A DNA stretch of 64,000 nt from Cercis canadensis (Eukaryota; Streptophyta; Magnoliopsida; Fabales; Fabaceae): NCBI GenBank assembly GCA_003255065.1, contig QAOA01000580.1, forward strand, positions 1,094,556 through 1,158,555. Direction: 5' to 3'. Position numbers and translations under genes: made by a program. Shown here piece after piece: positions 37,168 through 50,877 of the stretch (the first letter of the stretch is position 1; each line of letters begins with the position of its first letter). The notes beneath the pieces were generated by a model that searched no databases, was not told where the DNA came from, and saw only the letters and a list, made by a program, of their open reading frames with translations.

Positions 37168-40100
37168 GGATTTGTCAGGGAGCATTTTAAATGATCAAGG
37201 ACTGGGTGCTCCAGCACCAATTGCTTCTTAAAGAAAACCATCATAATATTGGATAATTCATAAGCCAGCTTGCTAACTAGCTATGCTTACTAATTAAAAT
37301 AGATATTATATGATATTTTTTCATACTAAAGTTCTATATAAGGCAGAAATAATTTAGTTTCCGCACATAACCCGTTAGAAACTATTGTATTTGTCATCAT
37401 CCTATTGCTGGCAACCTTTCTTGCTGTTTTTTTTTTTTAATTTTAATTATTATAGTGTAACTATCTTCCGTACGTTACCTTCACCTTAAAAAAAAAAAAA
37501 CCTATCTTCTTCTTTTTGAATTTCATTAATTTCTTTGTCATTCATACATAATTTTCTAGCACGAAGACTTGAACTATTAATCTCTTGTAAATTACTTAAA
37601 TCTCTCACCATTAAATCACATCTAATAACTTATTCATGCATAATTTTCAACAATGTAAACACACCATATTTTCAACAATGCCCAACAAAGATGTTATGAC
37701 AATAAAACGGCAACGTGAACTACTGAAATTTGCTTTTCAAACATTTGAAGATAAACATGCCAAATATTCAAAAGTTTTTACAATTAAATTGGTTTTTATT
37801 TTCTGACTTCACAATTGATACCAAGGGATTTAGCCCAATAAAATAAAATAAAATAGAGCATTGCTATTCCAACAAAATATAAAGCAATGAATAACAGGAC
37901 AAATATGGCAACAAACAAGGGGAAGATACAAGGTCCTTGCTAAAAAGTGAAAACGTGTAGATCCTTTTGCGAAGGCCATATCTATACGTGATACTTTTAT
38001 CAATGCCAATTTTCATGAGAAACAACATTGTCGAATAACTATTACCAATAGGGCTGACAACACCATAATTCATTTAATTAATTAGCCTAACAAACATATT
38101 TCCACTAAATAAGTCCTTGCTTTCCATAAAAAATTTAACATATATAAGAGCAAAAGAGACTAGCATAGCACCAAAAGAGTTGGACGACGTGGTAATTGCG
38201 TTGTTCAATCAATCAACTTGGGATCAATTTTGGCATCATGGAATCAAATTGACCTAAATAGTCGTCGGGAATTTTCAACCGATTGAAAAGTTTTCATTTT
38301 TTAGGAAAGAATAACTGAAGTTAAAAAATCTTTTCATGATTGAGATATGAAAACTCCACTCCAGATCTTGACATAAATGTGGCCAAAGATATTTAATGAT
38401 GCGTCTTTCTGACCAAAAAGCTTCACCACAATGTTGTAACGATACTAAGTTTCCTCTTTCTTAACATAATAAAATTAACAACTATAAGACAGGCAAACAT
38501 CGTAGAAACTCAAACAAAGAAACAACTAATAGTCTGATGTTAATATATATATCAATTTGGTTGATCAGTCATAACATATAGGTTTCTCTTGTCATGGTTC
38601 TAATAATTTCTTTTGACATGCATGATTCTAATAATTTTTTAAAAAATTAGACAATAAGTTGATTATTGTCTAAAATTTCCATCTTTAAGATCAATTACAT
38701 TATCAGTTACAATTGGCTTTTATACAACCCAATGTAATTAAAACGTTTAATCTAGCTAGATTTTGATTCTTGAACACACCCTTTACATGATAAAATAAAT
38801 AAATTCATTGTTAAAACGTGAACAATGATGAAAATCAATCGGGTTCTTCACGACATAGGTCTTTGTTTATTCATTGACTTACAAGAAAAGGCTGATCCTC
38901 CTTGACTCAGAGTGATTCCATTTTCTTTTATCGAAATTGATGGAGAAATTTCATACATGCATGGAAGGAGTACTTGGATTGTCTCTACATCAAAATTGTA
39001 AAGTCTATATCAAATGTGTGGACACTTGAGTCAGTGAATTCCACCTTCAAAAATAAGCTGGGCATTTTAAACAATGATGAAATTAAAGGACTCCATTCTT
39101 TCATTAGAAAAATCTTGTGAATTTTTGGTTAACATATATTATATAGTGAGTCCCCTTTCTCTATTTGTTTCTTTTATTTGTATTTTTCTTTTCATTAGAT
39201 AAAAAAAAAAAANAAAAAAAAAAAAAAAAAAGCTAAGGTTTTTACAATAAATATAACAAAATAAAAATTCGAACATGAGAACCGATCAACAGTATTGAAA
39301 GAGCTTTAAACCAATTGTACTATAAGACTTTGTTTATCCTATATTCTTAAGTGTTAGAATTACAATTTAGTGAATCATGGTAATTAAGAATAGAACAAAG
39401 TCCAAGTTTAATTAAATTATATTTTAAGCGTGTTGATCTGATTCATCTTTTGCAATATAATTTTGTATTATCACTACATAACATTTTTTAAAGAAATGAA
39501 ATTCGAATAGAACCAATTATTAAAAAAAAAAAATTGTGCGATTTATTTTCTGTAAACTTATCAAACCAATAAATACAGTTTGGCTTACATCTAAATCACA
39601 TTAAATAGAGCCCGCATATGCATGTAAGACAAAAATAAATAAAAGTCTTACTTATATAGCGTGTCTTAGGAGTTTAAAGGAGAAAGAGAAAGCATGTGAT
39701 AAAAAGAGAATAAGAACAAAAATATTGACCTTCCCATGATTTGAACCTAGCACTAAAATGGCAAGTAAGGACACAAATGCGAAACACGTACCAATAAAAG
39801 AAATGCGTACCTTACACGATCTCAAAACCTATACCTGTACTCGTGCTATATAGATTTGAATTAATAAATTATTTATCCGTGTCTTACACGATCTCAACTC
39901 TTTTTCTTTTTTATGTATTCTCTCCAAAAAAAAAAAGCAGTAGTCCATATATTAAAAAAGAGGACTATGGCCAAAAAAAAAAAATGTATTAAAAAAGAGG
40001 TATGCTATTTACAATGAAAACTTTCAGTGAATGTGTTCCCAAAATCAATGTGCAAGCATCAATACTTATCGTTTCAATATTGAATTTCGTATTAACAATC

Positions 40101-40185
40101 ATCAATAACTTAAACATCAATTCTGGTTAACTTGTAAAATTTCATTTGCAATCACTAAAATTTTTAAATTGATTTCGTTTGTAAA

Positions 40186-40188
<3 letters not shown>

Positions 40189-40216
<28 letters not shown>
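40189..40216. repeat. (TA)n microsatellite
   Basis: Fourteen dinucleotide units in AT-rich spacer. Confidence 0.9.
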
Positions 40217-40219
<3 letters not shown>

Positions 40220-41809
40220 AAACTTGTTTAAAATCATATTACCTTAAAAATTGATTATTTATAAATTATTTCTTGTGTCATATTAGGGTCACTTTCAATT
40301 TGACTTGAAATTTATTTTTTTTCAAATCAAATCAACTTATTTTTATTTAATTATGTGAATTGTGATGTTTCAATATGGTGTGATAAATAATTTTTTTCAA
40401 TCTCCAAATATTGGAATGGCTTCCCTTTACCTTTCATCTCCTAGAGCATCTCGGTCTAAAATATAAATATTTTGTAACAGAGAGGATCGAAGAGAATAAC
40501 ACATTGCTGTTCTTGTAGCATAGTTTTTGAGCACTTGTCAGCTAAAAAATTTATTTCTCTCCAATAAAAAAATATTTCACATTGTTCTAAATTGATATTA
40601 TTTTTTAAAAATATAAATAATTATTTTCTTAATAAATTAACGTAACCAAAATTCAATGCAATATATACACATTATTTAAAAGTAGGAATTCTTTATAATA
40701 TAAATTTTAAATAGCTAACAAATGAGGTGGCATAGAAGAGATAAAAATGAGGTAATTGTATTGTATATATTGATGTGTTTAATTAATATCATGTTATACT
40801 AATAAAAGCTAACACTATAAGAAAAGTGTAGTAATAAACTCTATTTAAAAGAATTAGAAGCTGAAAAATCTTTTTTTTTTTTAAGAATAAAACAGTTATA
40901 AAAAAAAGTCTTCTGATTTTTTTTATTTTCTTAGTGAACAAGTGTCCCGGTGGCTACATCAGAAAATGATTTTCTGTAATGCATATTGATTTATATATAT
41001 TTTTATAGTTTCACATAACAAGCAAGTTACATTACATTGCATCTCAGAAAGAATTCCAAATATCGCAATTGTCAGCTTCCATCCCTTGCAGGGAATTAAT
41101 CTATGAATAATTTGACATGCGCTTTTTCCGTGTTTGTATAGAAAAGTAATTTAATTATAGTTATGGCTATTTGGTTATAGTTATCTCCAGCCACTTAATC
41201 TCATTTATAGTCAGTATATCATTTGACGCTTCCAGCTTTCCCGTATAAATTCTTTTGATTTCTTTTTGCGAATTTCCTAAGTAATTTCCTAGATCTTTGA
41301 AAAAAAAAAAAAGATTTCATAATTAAATTGAACTAACATTAAAAATAACTTCTTCTTTTTTAGCTATTAGATAGATAGTGTTAATTTTTTTGGCTAAGAA
41401 TATAATTTTAGGATATAATTGTATTCTATGTGCTTATGTAAATAACTAACTAAATCTAGTTTTAGTGGTAACATTGTTAATAATTACATGATTCGATTAA
41501 CAATGTAATTGAAAAAAATTGTTTATGGACAATTTATTTTGTTTAAATCGACAAAATAATCGCCTTTATTGTTATTTAGGTTTATGAATTTAAGAATTTT
41601 GTAAATAATAGTACACTTAATTGTATAGAGAATGTTTGAGTAATATACGCAATTCTACTGTAAAAAATTTGAACAATTATATAAAGGCATTACTTAAGTT
41701 CAAATTATAGAAAAGAGAAAGCTTGCAGAAACCAAAACAAACTTATCTATTAAAACAATTTTTTTTTAATCTATAAGCAAAAAGAAGTATAATTGTGGGT
41801 GAACTTTAA

Positions 41810-42366
41810 CCCAAAGGAAAAGATGAGAAAACAACTTTTAAGATTGGACACAGTTTCACTTAGCCAAAGCTTTTTCAATTTTTTCCAATACACATATCAA
41901 AACACGTTTGAATTTAGATGGAAACTAATGCTTGTTCACATGGAAAGATTACTCAAAGTTACGACAATGAAATTCAAATCAAACCACATCACGTGGAAGA
42001 AGAAGAAAATAATTGAAAATTCAAAGAGAAGCACCTGGGCGGACGACAAACGGTAACTTGACTGAAATCCTCACCCATGGCCCATGTNCCCAAAGGAAAA
42101 GATGAGAAAACAACTTTTAAGATTGGAGACAGTTTTACTTAGCCAAAGCTTTTTCATTTTTTTCCAATACACATATCAAAACACATTTGAATTTAGATGG
42201 AAACTAATGCTTGTTCACATGGAAAGATTACTCAAAGTTACGACAATGAAATTCAAATCAAACCACATCACGTGGAAGAAGAAGAAAATAATTGAAAATT
42301 CAAAGAGAAGCACCTGGGCGGACGACAAACGGTAACTTGACTGAAATCCTCACCCATGGCCCATGT
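41810..42366 (+). repeat. 278-bp direct repeat across a single N
   Basis: 41810-42087 and 42089-42366 match with about four differences, separated by one N at 42088. Probably unmerged contig ends rather than a biological duplication. The repeat holds a possible upstream region of the peptide gene at 42623. Confidence 0.9.
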
Positions 42367-42622
42367 ACGAGAAGCTTGATGCGACAGAACGCGTGGCGCG
42401 TCACCTACAATCATTCTAGAAGTTCCACGCAGTTACCATAAGAGACAAGGGCATGGGAATAGCCCTGCCATGCGATTAAATAATAATGCCCCGCATTTAC
42501 CATTTTAAAAAGAAAGCGTCTGGTCGCCAATTTTCTCCTGCCTTAGTTTATTTTACTCGTTTGGTTTCTGCTTCTAATTGAAGCCATTTTTCTCTGTTTT
42601 GCTCTCTATAGTGTGGTAAGAA

Positions 42623-42986
42623 ATGCTCACCCAAAAGTGGCTTGTGTTGTTTTATGCTTGCCTCCTAATGATTGCTGCCAATTCTCACAACCCGAAAGGT
42701 GTGGAAGCCAACCAGGTTTTAACCCTCCACAAAAGAGGTAAGCAATCAAAATGTCTATTCTATATACTTTAAGTTTTTGATTCCTAAATATAAATTTTAA
42801 GTTCAATATTGGTTTGAAGATCTGGATTGAGTTTTGTTGATTAATGTATATATAGGGCAGTCAAAGAGTCTAGCTTTTTCGACTCTTGGACTTGTGTGCA
42901 ACTGCTGCGATGGTGAAGGTGGTGAATGCAGAAGCACTTGGGAAGCTGCTTGCTCCAAACTCCGCTGCCACCCATGGAAATACTAG
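42623..42986 (+). CDS. Small secreted cysteine-rich peptide, unrecognised family
   Basis: Two exons, 42623-42737 and 42856-42986, joined by a GT-AG intron of 118 bp in phase 1, give 81 residues. The N-terminus (MLTQKWLVLFYACLLMIAAN) is a clear signal peptide. The C-terminal part has six cysteines in a compact pattern C-x-C-C-x6-C-x7-C-x4-C and ends HPWKY. Arginines before the cysteine domain (LHKRG) might be a processing site. I do not recognise the family, and a role as signalling or defence peptide is only inferred from secretion and cysteines. Clean splice sites, an even frame and exon-like composition support a real gene. No paralogue is visible in the window. Confidence 0.75.
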
Positions 42987-45900
42987 AGATGCGAGATGCA
43001 TGTATCGTTTCTACTGAATTCTGATATAGTAGACATATATATATGCCAACCTTTAATAATTAACTGTCTGTTTTATATAGCTAGGTCAACCTTTGATGAT
43101 TGATTCCCTATATCTGCTTTAGGATGGAATATTAATTATTCTGTACTAATAAACTTGTTTTAGTTAATTTTTGTTTAAATTTCTGTGGTTGGCTGCTCTG
43201 TAGCCAGTCAGGAAATGATAAGGATGAATTTTGATTTATATGTATTTCTTTTTAGAGTGCAGCTATTTATTCCGATCGATAAAATTTATTATGTTTGTTC
43301 ACGAAGAAGAACTGCATAGGTAATATCGAATTGAATTTGTTTACAAAGAATTACATTATTTTTTTTCCTAATCAGTGGGCAGTTTCACTTGATAGATAAA
43401 TCAAATGCATATTCAGACCACTGATTCAGTTTCATTTTCATTTTTCGGTATACTTTATTGTTACAAATATATTTAATAGTTATATTTTTTTGGCACTATT
43501 TTTGCTATGCCATCTCCAAGGTTGATGAAATTCATATGATCGATATGATATGTGAAACAAAAATTTATTTTCTTTAAGGGATTTGTTAAACAATAGCACA
43601 ATTTTTTGGATTATTTCAGAAATATTATTCAAAGAGCTGAAGAAATTTACCGTCATTCAGAATGAGTTTTTTCACTAGAAGCTTCATCACTGACATGGAA
43701 GAAGCACACCACCGCCACCGCCACCGCCAATCCATAACAAAGAAGAAATATTTAGCAAAATATCAATAAAACTAATTAGACAAATCTAGAATGAAATGTA
43801 AAAAAAAAAAAAAAATAGAAAACTCAAAACCGCCATTCAAGAGACTTCTCCATTAGTCAGTGTAAAGTACCTATAAATAGGCATCACGTATACGTTGCTG
43901 ATGTAAGCTAGAGGGCTAAACCTATTAAGTCATTTGCATTCTCCAACTAGTATTGAGCTATTCCATGACTCCTTTACATAACTATCATTTCTCACCTTAC
44001 CCACCCATCTATTAATCAAACATATACACATACACCATTACTATCCTTCCCATAAACTAACAGGATTATACAATACTTTTTTTGTGACAGGGATTTGAGG
44101 GGGTGGGAAAATGGGTGAGGAGGGGGATAGACTGTATATATATAGAGGCAGTTAGGGGAAAATTGACCCCCCTGCCAGGCTCAAACGTGAGCACCCTCCA
44201 TGAAAGGGAAGCTTCTATCACTAGCTTCAATTAGAAGGCTCAAATAAAGTATTGTACCATCATGGAAAAGAGCATGTTTTCGAAGAAGGTGCAATATTGC
44301 GTTGGATAAGAGAAGAGCAAGACATGACAAGAGTCAAACTCATGAATTATTGTCTGGTTCTTATGATCCAGAGAAGTACCTGCATATATACTGGATATTA
44401 TTGGCTAAGTGACCAACTTGGGTTTACAAGTTGCAACCAGCATATTCATGTTATGGTGACCGACAAATAAAGGGCAACACGTACTCAAAGCGTTTGCTTT
44501 ATTATTGATTAATTAATAAGAATCAATAGTCATTAGAAGTTTTTTAACAGTTAGATTTTTTTATACTTGGGAAAAAAATATTATTCCCTCAATGTCCTAT
44601 CAATCACGTATATATTTTGTTGTCTGAATCACAGCTAAGTACGTTGTAACAGTTGGCTTTAGTCTAGAAGCGATTCTTCCATGACATGATTATGGGTTGA
44701 AAATTCGAAGAAATAGACAGTTCAAATGGAAGAATTGAAAGGAACAATTAGACAATAATAAGACACAAAGTCCAAATCCAATGGAAGTTTCTGGTATTGT
44801 CATAAGATGACAGATTCTGTGCGTAAGATATGACTCAAAATATGAAAGTCATCTTCTCGTGCATTCATGTGTTTGAACCTTGGAATAAGAACTTTTTCTA
44901 TGTATGTCTTGTTTGTCTGAGGATCATCTTTCCAAATGCCAGAGACAGCTCCAATGGTCAAGCGAATCTATACTGCTGGCTCTCATGTGAAGAAATGAAT
45001 TCATTCCAATTCCTTGTCGAAAGTCTTTCTGTTCAATTCACCAAGTCCCCTCTTTTTTTTTGTCTCATGGATTCCGTTATCACTAGAGATATATATTTAT
45101 ACAACTAAAGTTTAAGTATTTTTCACATTAAGAAAGAGGTTTATGCATCTCAAAAAAAAATAAAAAGAAAGAAGTTTATGCATTTATGTTCTAAAGGAGG
45201 TAACACACATTTTTGCACCCATACTTAATTAGACCTTAAACTATCACACAAACGAAAGCAAGATGTCAGCAAATTTCTAATCAGATTGTAAGATTACGGA
45301 AATATAATTTAGATCAATATATATACAATATGGATATTGCTAGAAAAAACGACCCAGCAAATTGGCATGAGATTAGATTCCAGAAATAGTGGGGTAAACC
45401 AAAGATATATATAAATATAAAATTCTTCTTGCAATATTGTGCGGTTTGACAATATAATAAGCAACTTGATAAACGTCGTTTATTTTGAGGCTAGCTAGTA
45501 TAATGGCCACAATCCAACTCTGTCATTGGCCAAAATATCCAGAAGAGTCAAATGCCTTGTTATAAATATTTAAGAAAAAAAAATATCTGAATAACTATCT
45601 TCCTTGATTGTGTTACGGAATGCTTTTACTTTTACCATTAGTTTAATTTTCTAAGTTGTGTAATTATTTGAATTAGCTTTCTGAGTGGAGAATTCAAGCT
45701 TTTAATTATTGAGGTCTATCTATTCATTTATTTATACGTTGAACTAAGGAAAATTCTAAATAGAAAAATTTGATTTACCTATGATCTATATATGTATTAG
45801 GAAGTGACGAAATGGGGGCTTCTACTTCTTGCAAAAAGAAGCTTCCAGGGATTTGGAGCATATTCCCTTAATCAGATTAACCCACAAGAGTCTCTGAGAT

Positions 45901-46860
45901 AAAGTACTCTTGCTTTGTTGCTTTAGAAGATGTTGGTTTTATTTATTTAGAAGATATTACCTCTCAAGAAATTCTCCAGTGCATGTCCTTATCCTTAGTT
46001 ATCCAAAAGGAACCTGAGGGAATGAATGAAAATTCTTTAACTGCCACATATATATTCACAATATAATTCTCCTATAACTCCTTCCATATATATCTTCTTT
46101 TCAAAATCACGTGACCATTTGCAGATTAATTAATTAATTGCTCTAATCATTAATTAGGGAATAAAGTTGATATAATCATATATGCTATCTTGAATTCTTG
46201 ATTCCTTAATTCTTCTCTAACTACTAATTAACGATCTTATCTACCACTCATGTATATCAAATCCAATACATTTAAATAAGTCCTAAATGTTCTTGTTCAC
46301 ATTGAAAATTCTAGCCTATGGCTCTTTTCAATTTTTAAAAAAGATAACATAAAAATTCCTAGAAAATGACGAATATTGACCTAGTAACATATCATTTTTT
46401 TTTTTTTTTTGTTTACATCTAAGGTATATATATCATTTAGATATGAGATTAATCCTTGTTCAGAACAACAATAGTAATTAATAAAAAATTTTAATAAGTA
46501 TGACTCAAAAAATTTAAATTCAAGATCTTTAACCTAAAATACCTTAAGACTCAATTTACTTTTAATTATTGAACCAATACCTGGTAGTAACATATCATTA
46601 TGATGCCAATGATTCTCATGTCACTTGAGCAATATTAAATACATATTTCAAAAAATCTAGAACTGCATCCAACCAAAGGCTGGTATCTCTCTCTCGCTAA
46701 ATCACAGTTAGATTCTTGAAGATTTGTGGGAATAAAGATATAATTTAGTGGAAAAAAAAAAAAAAGGATGAGGATGAGAAATTGTCTAGGGTCAACTGTC
46801 CGATGAAAAGGGTCGGATCCGAATAAAACCCAAGTTGTTCAATCACACCTTATCCATTCT
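42987..46860. other. Intergenic between the peptide gene and the SIS-like gene
   Basis: 3' UTR of the peptide gene, then AT-rich spacer. Short CCACCG trinucleotide units lie near 43710. Open frames at 44252 and 44830 show no domain, splice or compositional support. Nothing else recognised. Confidence 0.5.
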
Positions 46861-46963
46861 ATCTTGTTGTGCGTGGCACTATTGCGTCTTCACCCTTTAC
46901 ATTCATTAAACCCTCCTTCAAATGCCAAGGTCCAGCAAAGGTCAAAGATTTAGGATGGGGAGA

Positions 46964-46971
46964 CACGTGGC
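46964..46971 (+). promoter_or_regulatory. ABRE/G-box-like site
   Basis: CACGTGGC, the ACGT-core motif bound by bZIP (ABF/AREB) factors, about 140 bp before the TATA box of the SIS-like gene. It fits stress or ABA control, which is inference only. Confidence 0.55.
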
Positions 46972-47105
46972 AAGATGGGTTTGGAGATGCGAAGAGGGTC
47001 CCAGTTGGGGCCAACGGGGAGGGCATGTGTCAAATAAATGATAGAGAGAGAAAGGAGGGGGATGGAATTGAATGAGAGCACATGGGCGCAGCATATTTTT
47101 GGGCC

Positions 47106-47113
47106 TATAAATA
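47106..47113 (+). promoter_or_regulatory. TATA box of the SIS-like gene
   Basis: TATAAATA within GGCCTATAAATAGGG, about 285 bp before the ATG, leaving a leader of roughly 250 bp. A CACGTG-like site follows at about 47153. Confidence 0.75.
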
Positions 47114-47391
47114 GGGTGAGACCGTATGTTGTTCCAACACATGTGCTATCTTCACGTGCTCTGCTCTGTATCCGTATCTGTATCTGTATCTGCTCTGCTC
47201 TGCCTTCAATTCCCTTATTATCTGTTTGTTGGGTTTTCTGCAAATCTTATCCAATCCTCCTTTTTGGTCTTTGGTCGTTACGGGATACTTATCGAACTAG
47301 TAGTTTTAGTTTTGTTCGTTGGTTGACAAAGAAAGCTAACCCTTCTTCAAATTAGAGCCTTAGTGTTGTAATATTACCCATTCATTCTCAC

Positions 47392-48961
47392 ATGGAGAAC
47401 AACAAAAAGCAAGTTGGGGGTTCTTCTTCTTCATCCATGAATTTTGATCATCTTTTTGGTCCCAAGCACTCCTCCTCCACTTCATCCTCCTCTTCCAGCA
47501 TATTTGGCTCCATTTTCCCACCTTCATCCACTGTATGCATGACCTCCTTTCACTTCTTTTACAGTTTTTCTTTTTATTTTTTATTTTTTATGTATGGGTT
47601 TTGCTCAATTGAAGCACTGCACCTTATCAAGAATTTTCTTCTTTTTGTTAGTTAGTCATGCACGGTTGGTGTTATCTGACTTCTCTGCAGTTCTATTTTG
47701 AGTAAATGATAATTTTATTATGGTTGTGATGAGGAGGGACTTCTTTGTATATATAGTTTGGTTGCAGCTTGTACATGGTAGTTTTATTGCGGACATTATG
47801 CTGAAACTTTTACTGATTCGACAACTACAAGGTTTTTAATTAAAAGTTGTTCTGTTACCATATGGTATTTATACTCCATAATGAAAAGAACCTGCAGGAT
47901 CATCAATTTACTAACTGCATGCTTTTGAATCCTTTTGTCTCTATTCCCTAGTTATCTGAAGTAAGCAAAAGCATGTCACTTGTTAGTGAATGGGTAGTTT
48001 TATAACAGGTGCTTTCTGAATTAATAAAGTTAATGGCGTTGATCTCTGAGTTGTTGTATAGCTCATACCAATTATTGAACTCTAATTGACATATACTGAA
48101 CTGTTGTGCTCATTTTGTAACTTACAAAGGTTGGAGGAAAAGATTCAAGAAAGCAAGATGTGGGAAGCAAAAATTTTGGAACACCAGGTTCGTCTGGAAA
48201 TTTTCCTTATCAGTGTGTTTTATTCTGCTCAAGACCAAGGAATATATAGATATTGAAAGCAACTATGTTGGGTTTGGTCCACCAGTTAGAATATATGTCT
48301 GGATTAATTTGGTAATGCTGGAGTTGGATTCCTTTCAGGCAATCACGGTAACAAGGGTGAAAGCAGTGGCGGCATATCTAACAAGAATACCAGTACCAAT
48401 TATCAGAATGAGACAGTGGAACCCAGCTACTACAGCTCATCAATTTACTATGGTGGTCAAGAAAATTATTCTCCAAGGACCAGGACCACCGAGTCCCACC
48501 ATATTGTGAGTCTCATATGTGTCTTATCTCTTTACTTTCAATTATTATTATGCACTAATAATGATGTTTTACAGAAGGATATATATCATGTGCTTTTGTT
48601 GATAAATATTTTGTATGAACATCTACCAATTAAACTTGGATGGATATTGAATTATGTTTGTATAATTAAATTTTATTAAAAAAAAAAAAAGTACATAAAT
48701 ATATATATATAATATACAAGCTAGCGCTCACGATATAAGGTTTTGGTTTCAAATTTTGCAGTTCAAGAACGATAAGGATGATGATGATCCCAATGGTAAC
48801 AATTCAAACAGTGCTTCGAGAGGGAACTGGTGGCAGGGTAAGATATAGTTAGTCTTGGGAGTGTAGATAAAAGAGATAAAATTTATCCAAGTCATGAAAC
48901 CCGATTTAACTTAATGGACATTTCGTTATTTTCTGTTTTTGCAGGTTCCCTTTATTATTAA
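47392..48961 (+). CDS. Serine-rich SIS-like protein
   Basis: Five exons: 47392-47532, 48130-48187, 48339-48505, 48762-48837 and 48945-48961, all GT-AG and in phase, giving 152 residues. The N-terminus has MNFDHLFGPK followed by a run rich in Ser and SIFGSIFPPSS. The middle has SSSIYYGGQENYSPR. The C-terminus is NSASRGNWWQGSLYY, the hallmark of this plant-specific family. From memory it includes Arabidopsis SIS (salt induced serine rich), a small protein linked to salt tolerance; biochemical role unknown. There is no signal peptide or membrane segment. The last exon codes for only the final residues and stop. The upstream ABRE-like motif fits a stress-responsive promoter. Confidence 0.88.
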
Positions 48962-49584
48962 CATCACTTTTGGGTGGTATGAAAACTCACCATCATCTAG
49001 ATCAGGTATTACAAGTGTTAATGATAAATGATCGATGCATCTGACTTTATATTGGTAATCCCATTTAATCTGATGTATAAAATTGGATTTTGTTTACGTT
49101 TGTTGCAGGATGGTGAGGACGTATGCTGTAGTCTACTATAATTAACTGTATGGAAATAAGACATAGTAGAGCATACTACTAAGAATAGATGTAGTACTCT
49201 TTGGGAAGCAACATGTTGAGTCTTTTTTGTCCCAGATAGGTAGCTACCTTGCTAGTCAACCTTCAGTCAAGAAGGTCTGCCACACAAGCTAATGTCCACA
49301 ATAGTAGCTTGATTTGTATACAAAAGGGTTACATGTGGGTAACTGACCTTATACTTTAGTTTGTATTCCTATTCCATGTACCATATGCTTTCTGGGTCTT
49401 CATTCCTCAGGGACCCTTCAATTTGTAGTAGCTCACTATGAACTAATAATACATCTCATTTTCTGTTGTGTGTGTACATTAATTGTGGATGGATGGATGA
49501 CTACATGCATCAATTGCAAATTTTGTTTTACGTTGCTTGGGGAGTTCTCCTTTTCTCCTTACTCTCCTTCTCTAGTCATATGGT

Positions 49585-49586
<2 letters not shown>

Positions 49587-49627
<41 letters not shown>
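49587..49627. repeat. (TC)n microsatellite
   Basis: About 20 uninterrupted TC units downstream of the SIS-like gene. Confidence 0.95.
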
Positions 49628-49631
<4 letters not shown>

Positions 49632-49751
49632 GCAGTTATGTTCCAAATCCCTTTTTTTTATTGGTAGGTTTCAAAACCTTATTAATTTACACTAAGCATC
49701 ATATAAAATGATTAACGAGCCCAGGAAGCGATCTAATTGCAATACTGATAT

Positions 49752-50172
49752 AAACTGATCTTTTAGGCCCTCGAATTCATAATCACATATATGTTGAAAC
49801 GCCTTAAATTTCTTTTCTAATTTCACGATCTCCATTATTCTCGAGAAAATTATATTTAAACTAATCTGAATATTTCTACAGTTCATTCCAATTTGGAATA
49901 TGATATAACACATACATCCAGCACGCATGATTTTAATTATGAAACTTATATATAGTTGGGANAAACTGATCTTTTAGGTCCTCGAATTCATAATCACATA
50001 TATTTTGAAACGCCTTAAATTTCTTTTCTAATTTCACCATCTCCATTATTCTCGAGAAAGCTATATTTAAACTAATCTGAATATTTCTACAGTTCATTCC
50101 AATTTGGAATATGGTATAACACATACATCCAGCACGCATGATTTTAATTATGAAACTTATATATAGTTGGGA
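49752..50172 (+). repeat. 210-bp direct repeat across a single N
   Basis: 49752-49961 and 49963-50172 are near identical, with one N at 49962 between them. Same artefact pattern as at 13086 and 42088. Confidence 0.9.
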
Positions 50173-50717
50173 GTTTTAGGTAACATCTAACAACATTAAA
50201 GTTGGAACCTAAGACTTCTTTTAAATTATTAAACCCTTTTACCAATCATTAAATCACACATAATAACTTTGATTAAGCTTGCTTTAGCGAAAGGCCTTAG
50301 GCTTGAAGGTCCCTATGCTTCATTCCCTAATAAAGAAAGACGGCAAAAGAAGAATAAAGGAATAAAGAAGAGACAAAAAAAATTAAAGGTCCATAAACAA
50401 AACAGCTCCAACCAATTATTGCTAAAACTAGTGATCAATAGATCGAGTCCACTGGCCCCGGGACTAAGTTATGATATCAAATCTGAGTATTGTAGAATTC
50501 AACTTTATTCGGCTAAAGTTTGAAACCTTCAACTACGAATCTTCAGCCCAATTAAGGAATAATTAGCCATCTAATGCCATTCAATTAATAGTTTAAGACT
50601 ACTCAATTAATTCCTCCTTCACTCAACTCAACATCAATTCTGCATTTTAGCCAATGATTTAATATGTTTGTTCATAATCAAACATAAATATATATATAAG
50701 CTTGTGATCTTCAATCC

Positions 50718-50834
50718 TCAAGGAACCGTATAAGCTGCAAAATTAGCCCAAAATTAAAGGGGGAAAATAAAGTTTATATATGTTAGCAAAACAAGTTATT
50801 AATAGGGAATTAAAGGAAGAAAAGGAGGGAGAGG

Positions 50835-50877
<43 letters not shown>

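Larger units (their letters stand above)
37240..42622. other. Long AT-rich intergenic region
   Basis: About 5.4 kb with homopolymers, a (TA)n microsatellite at 40189-40216, an N inside a poly-A run at 39213, and the overlap repeat at 41810-42366. No open frame with recognisable protein similarity, no RNA gene and no well-bounded element that I can support. Confidence 0.55.
48962..50717. other. SIS-like 3' region and spacer
   Basis: 3' UTR of the SIS-like gene and flank (to about 49480), a (TC)n microsatellite at 49587-49627, and a 210-bp repeat across an N. Parts of 49200-49480 and 50275-50470 are duplicated at 51888-52190 and 52385-52560. No further gene. Confidence 0.6.

Noticed and set aside
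44252-45108. Open frames of 72 and 92 codons
   Set aside because: No homology, splice or compositional support in AT-rich spacer.
46869-47355. Overlapping frames upstream of the SIS-like gene
   Set aside because: They cover the promoter, TATA box and leader of the real gene.
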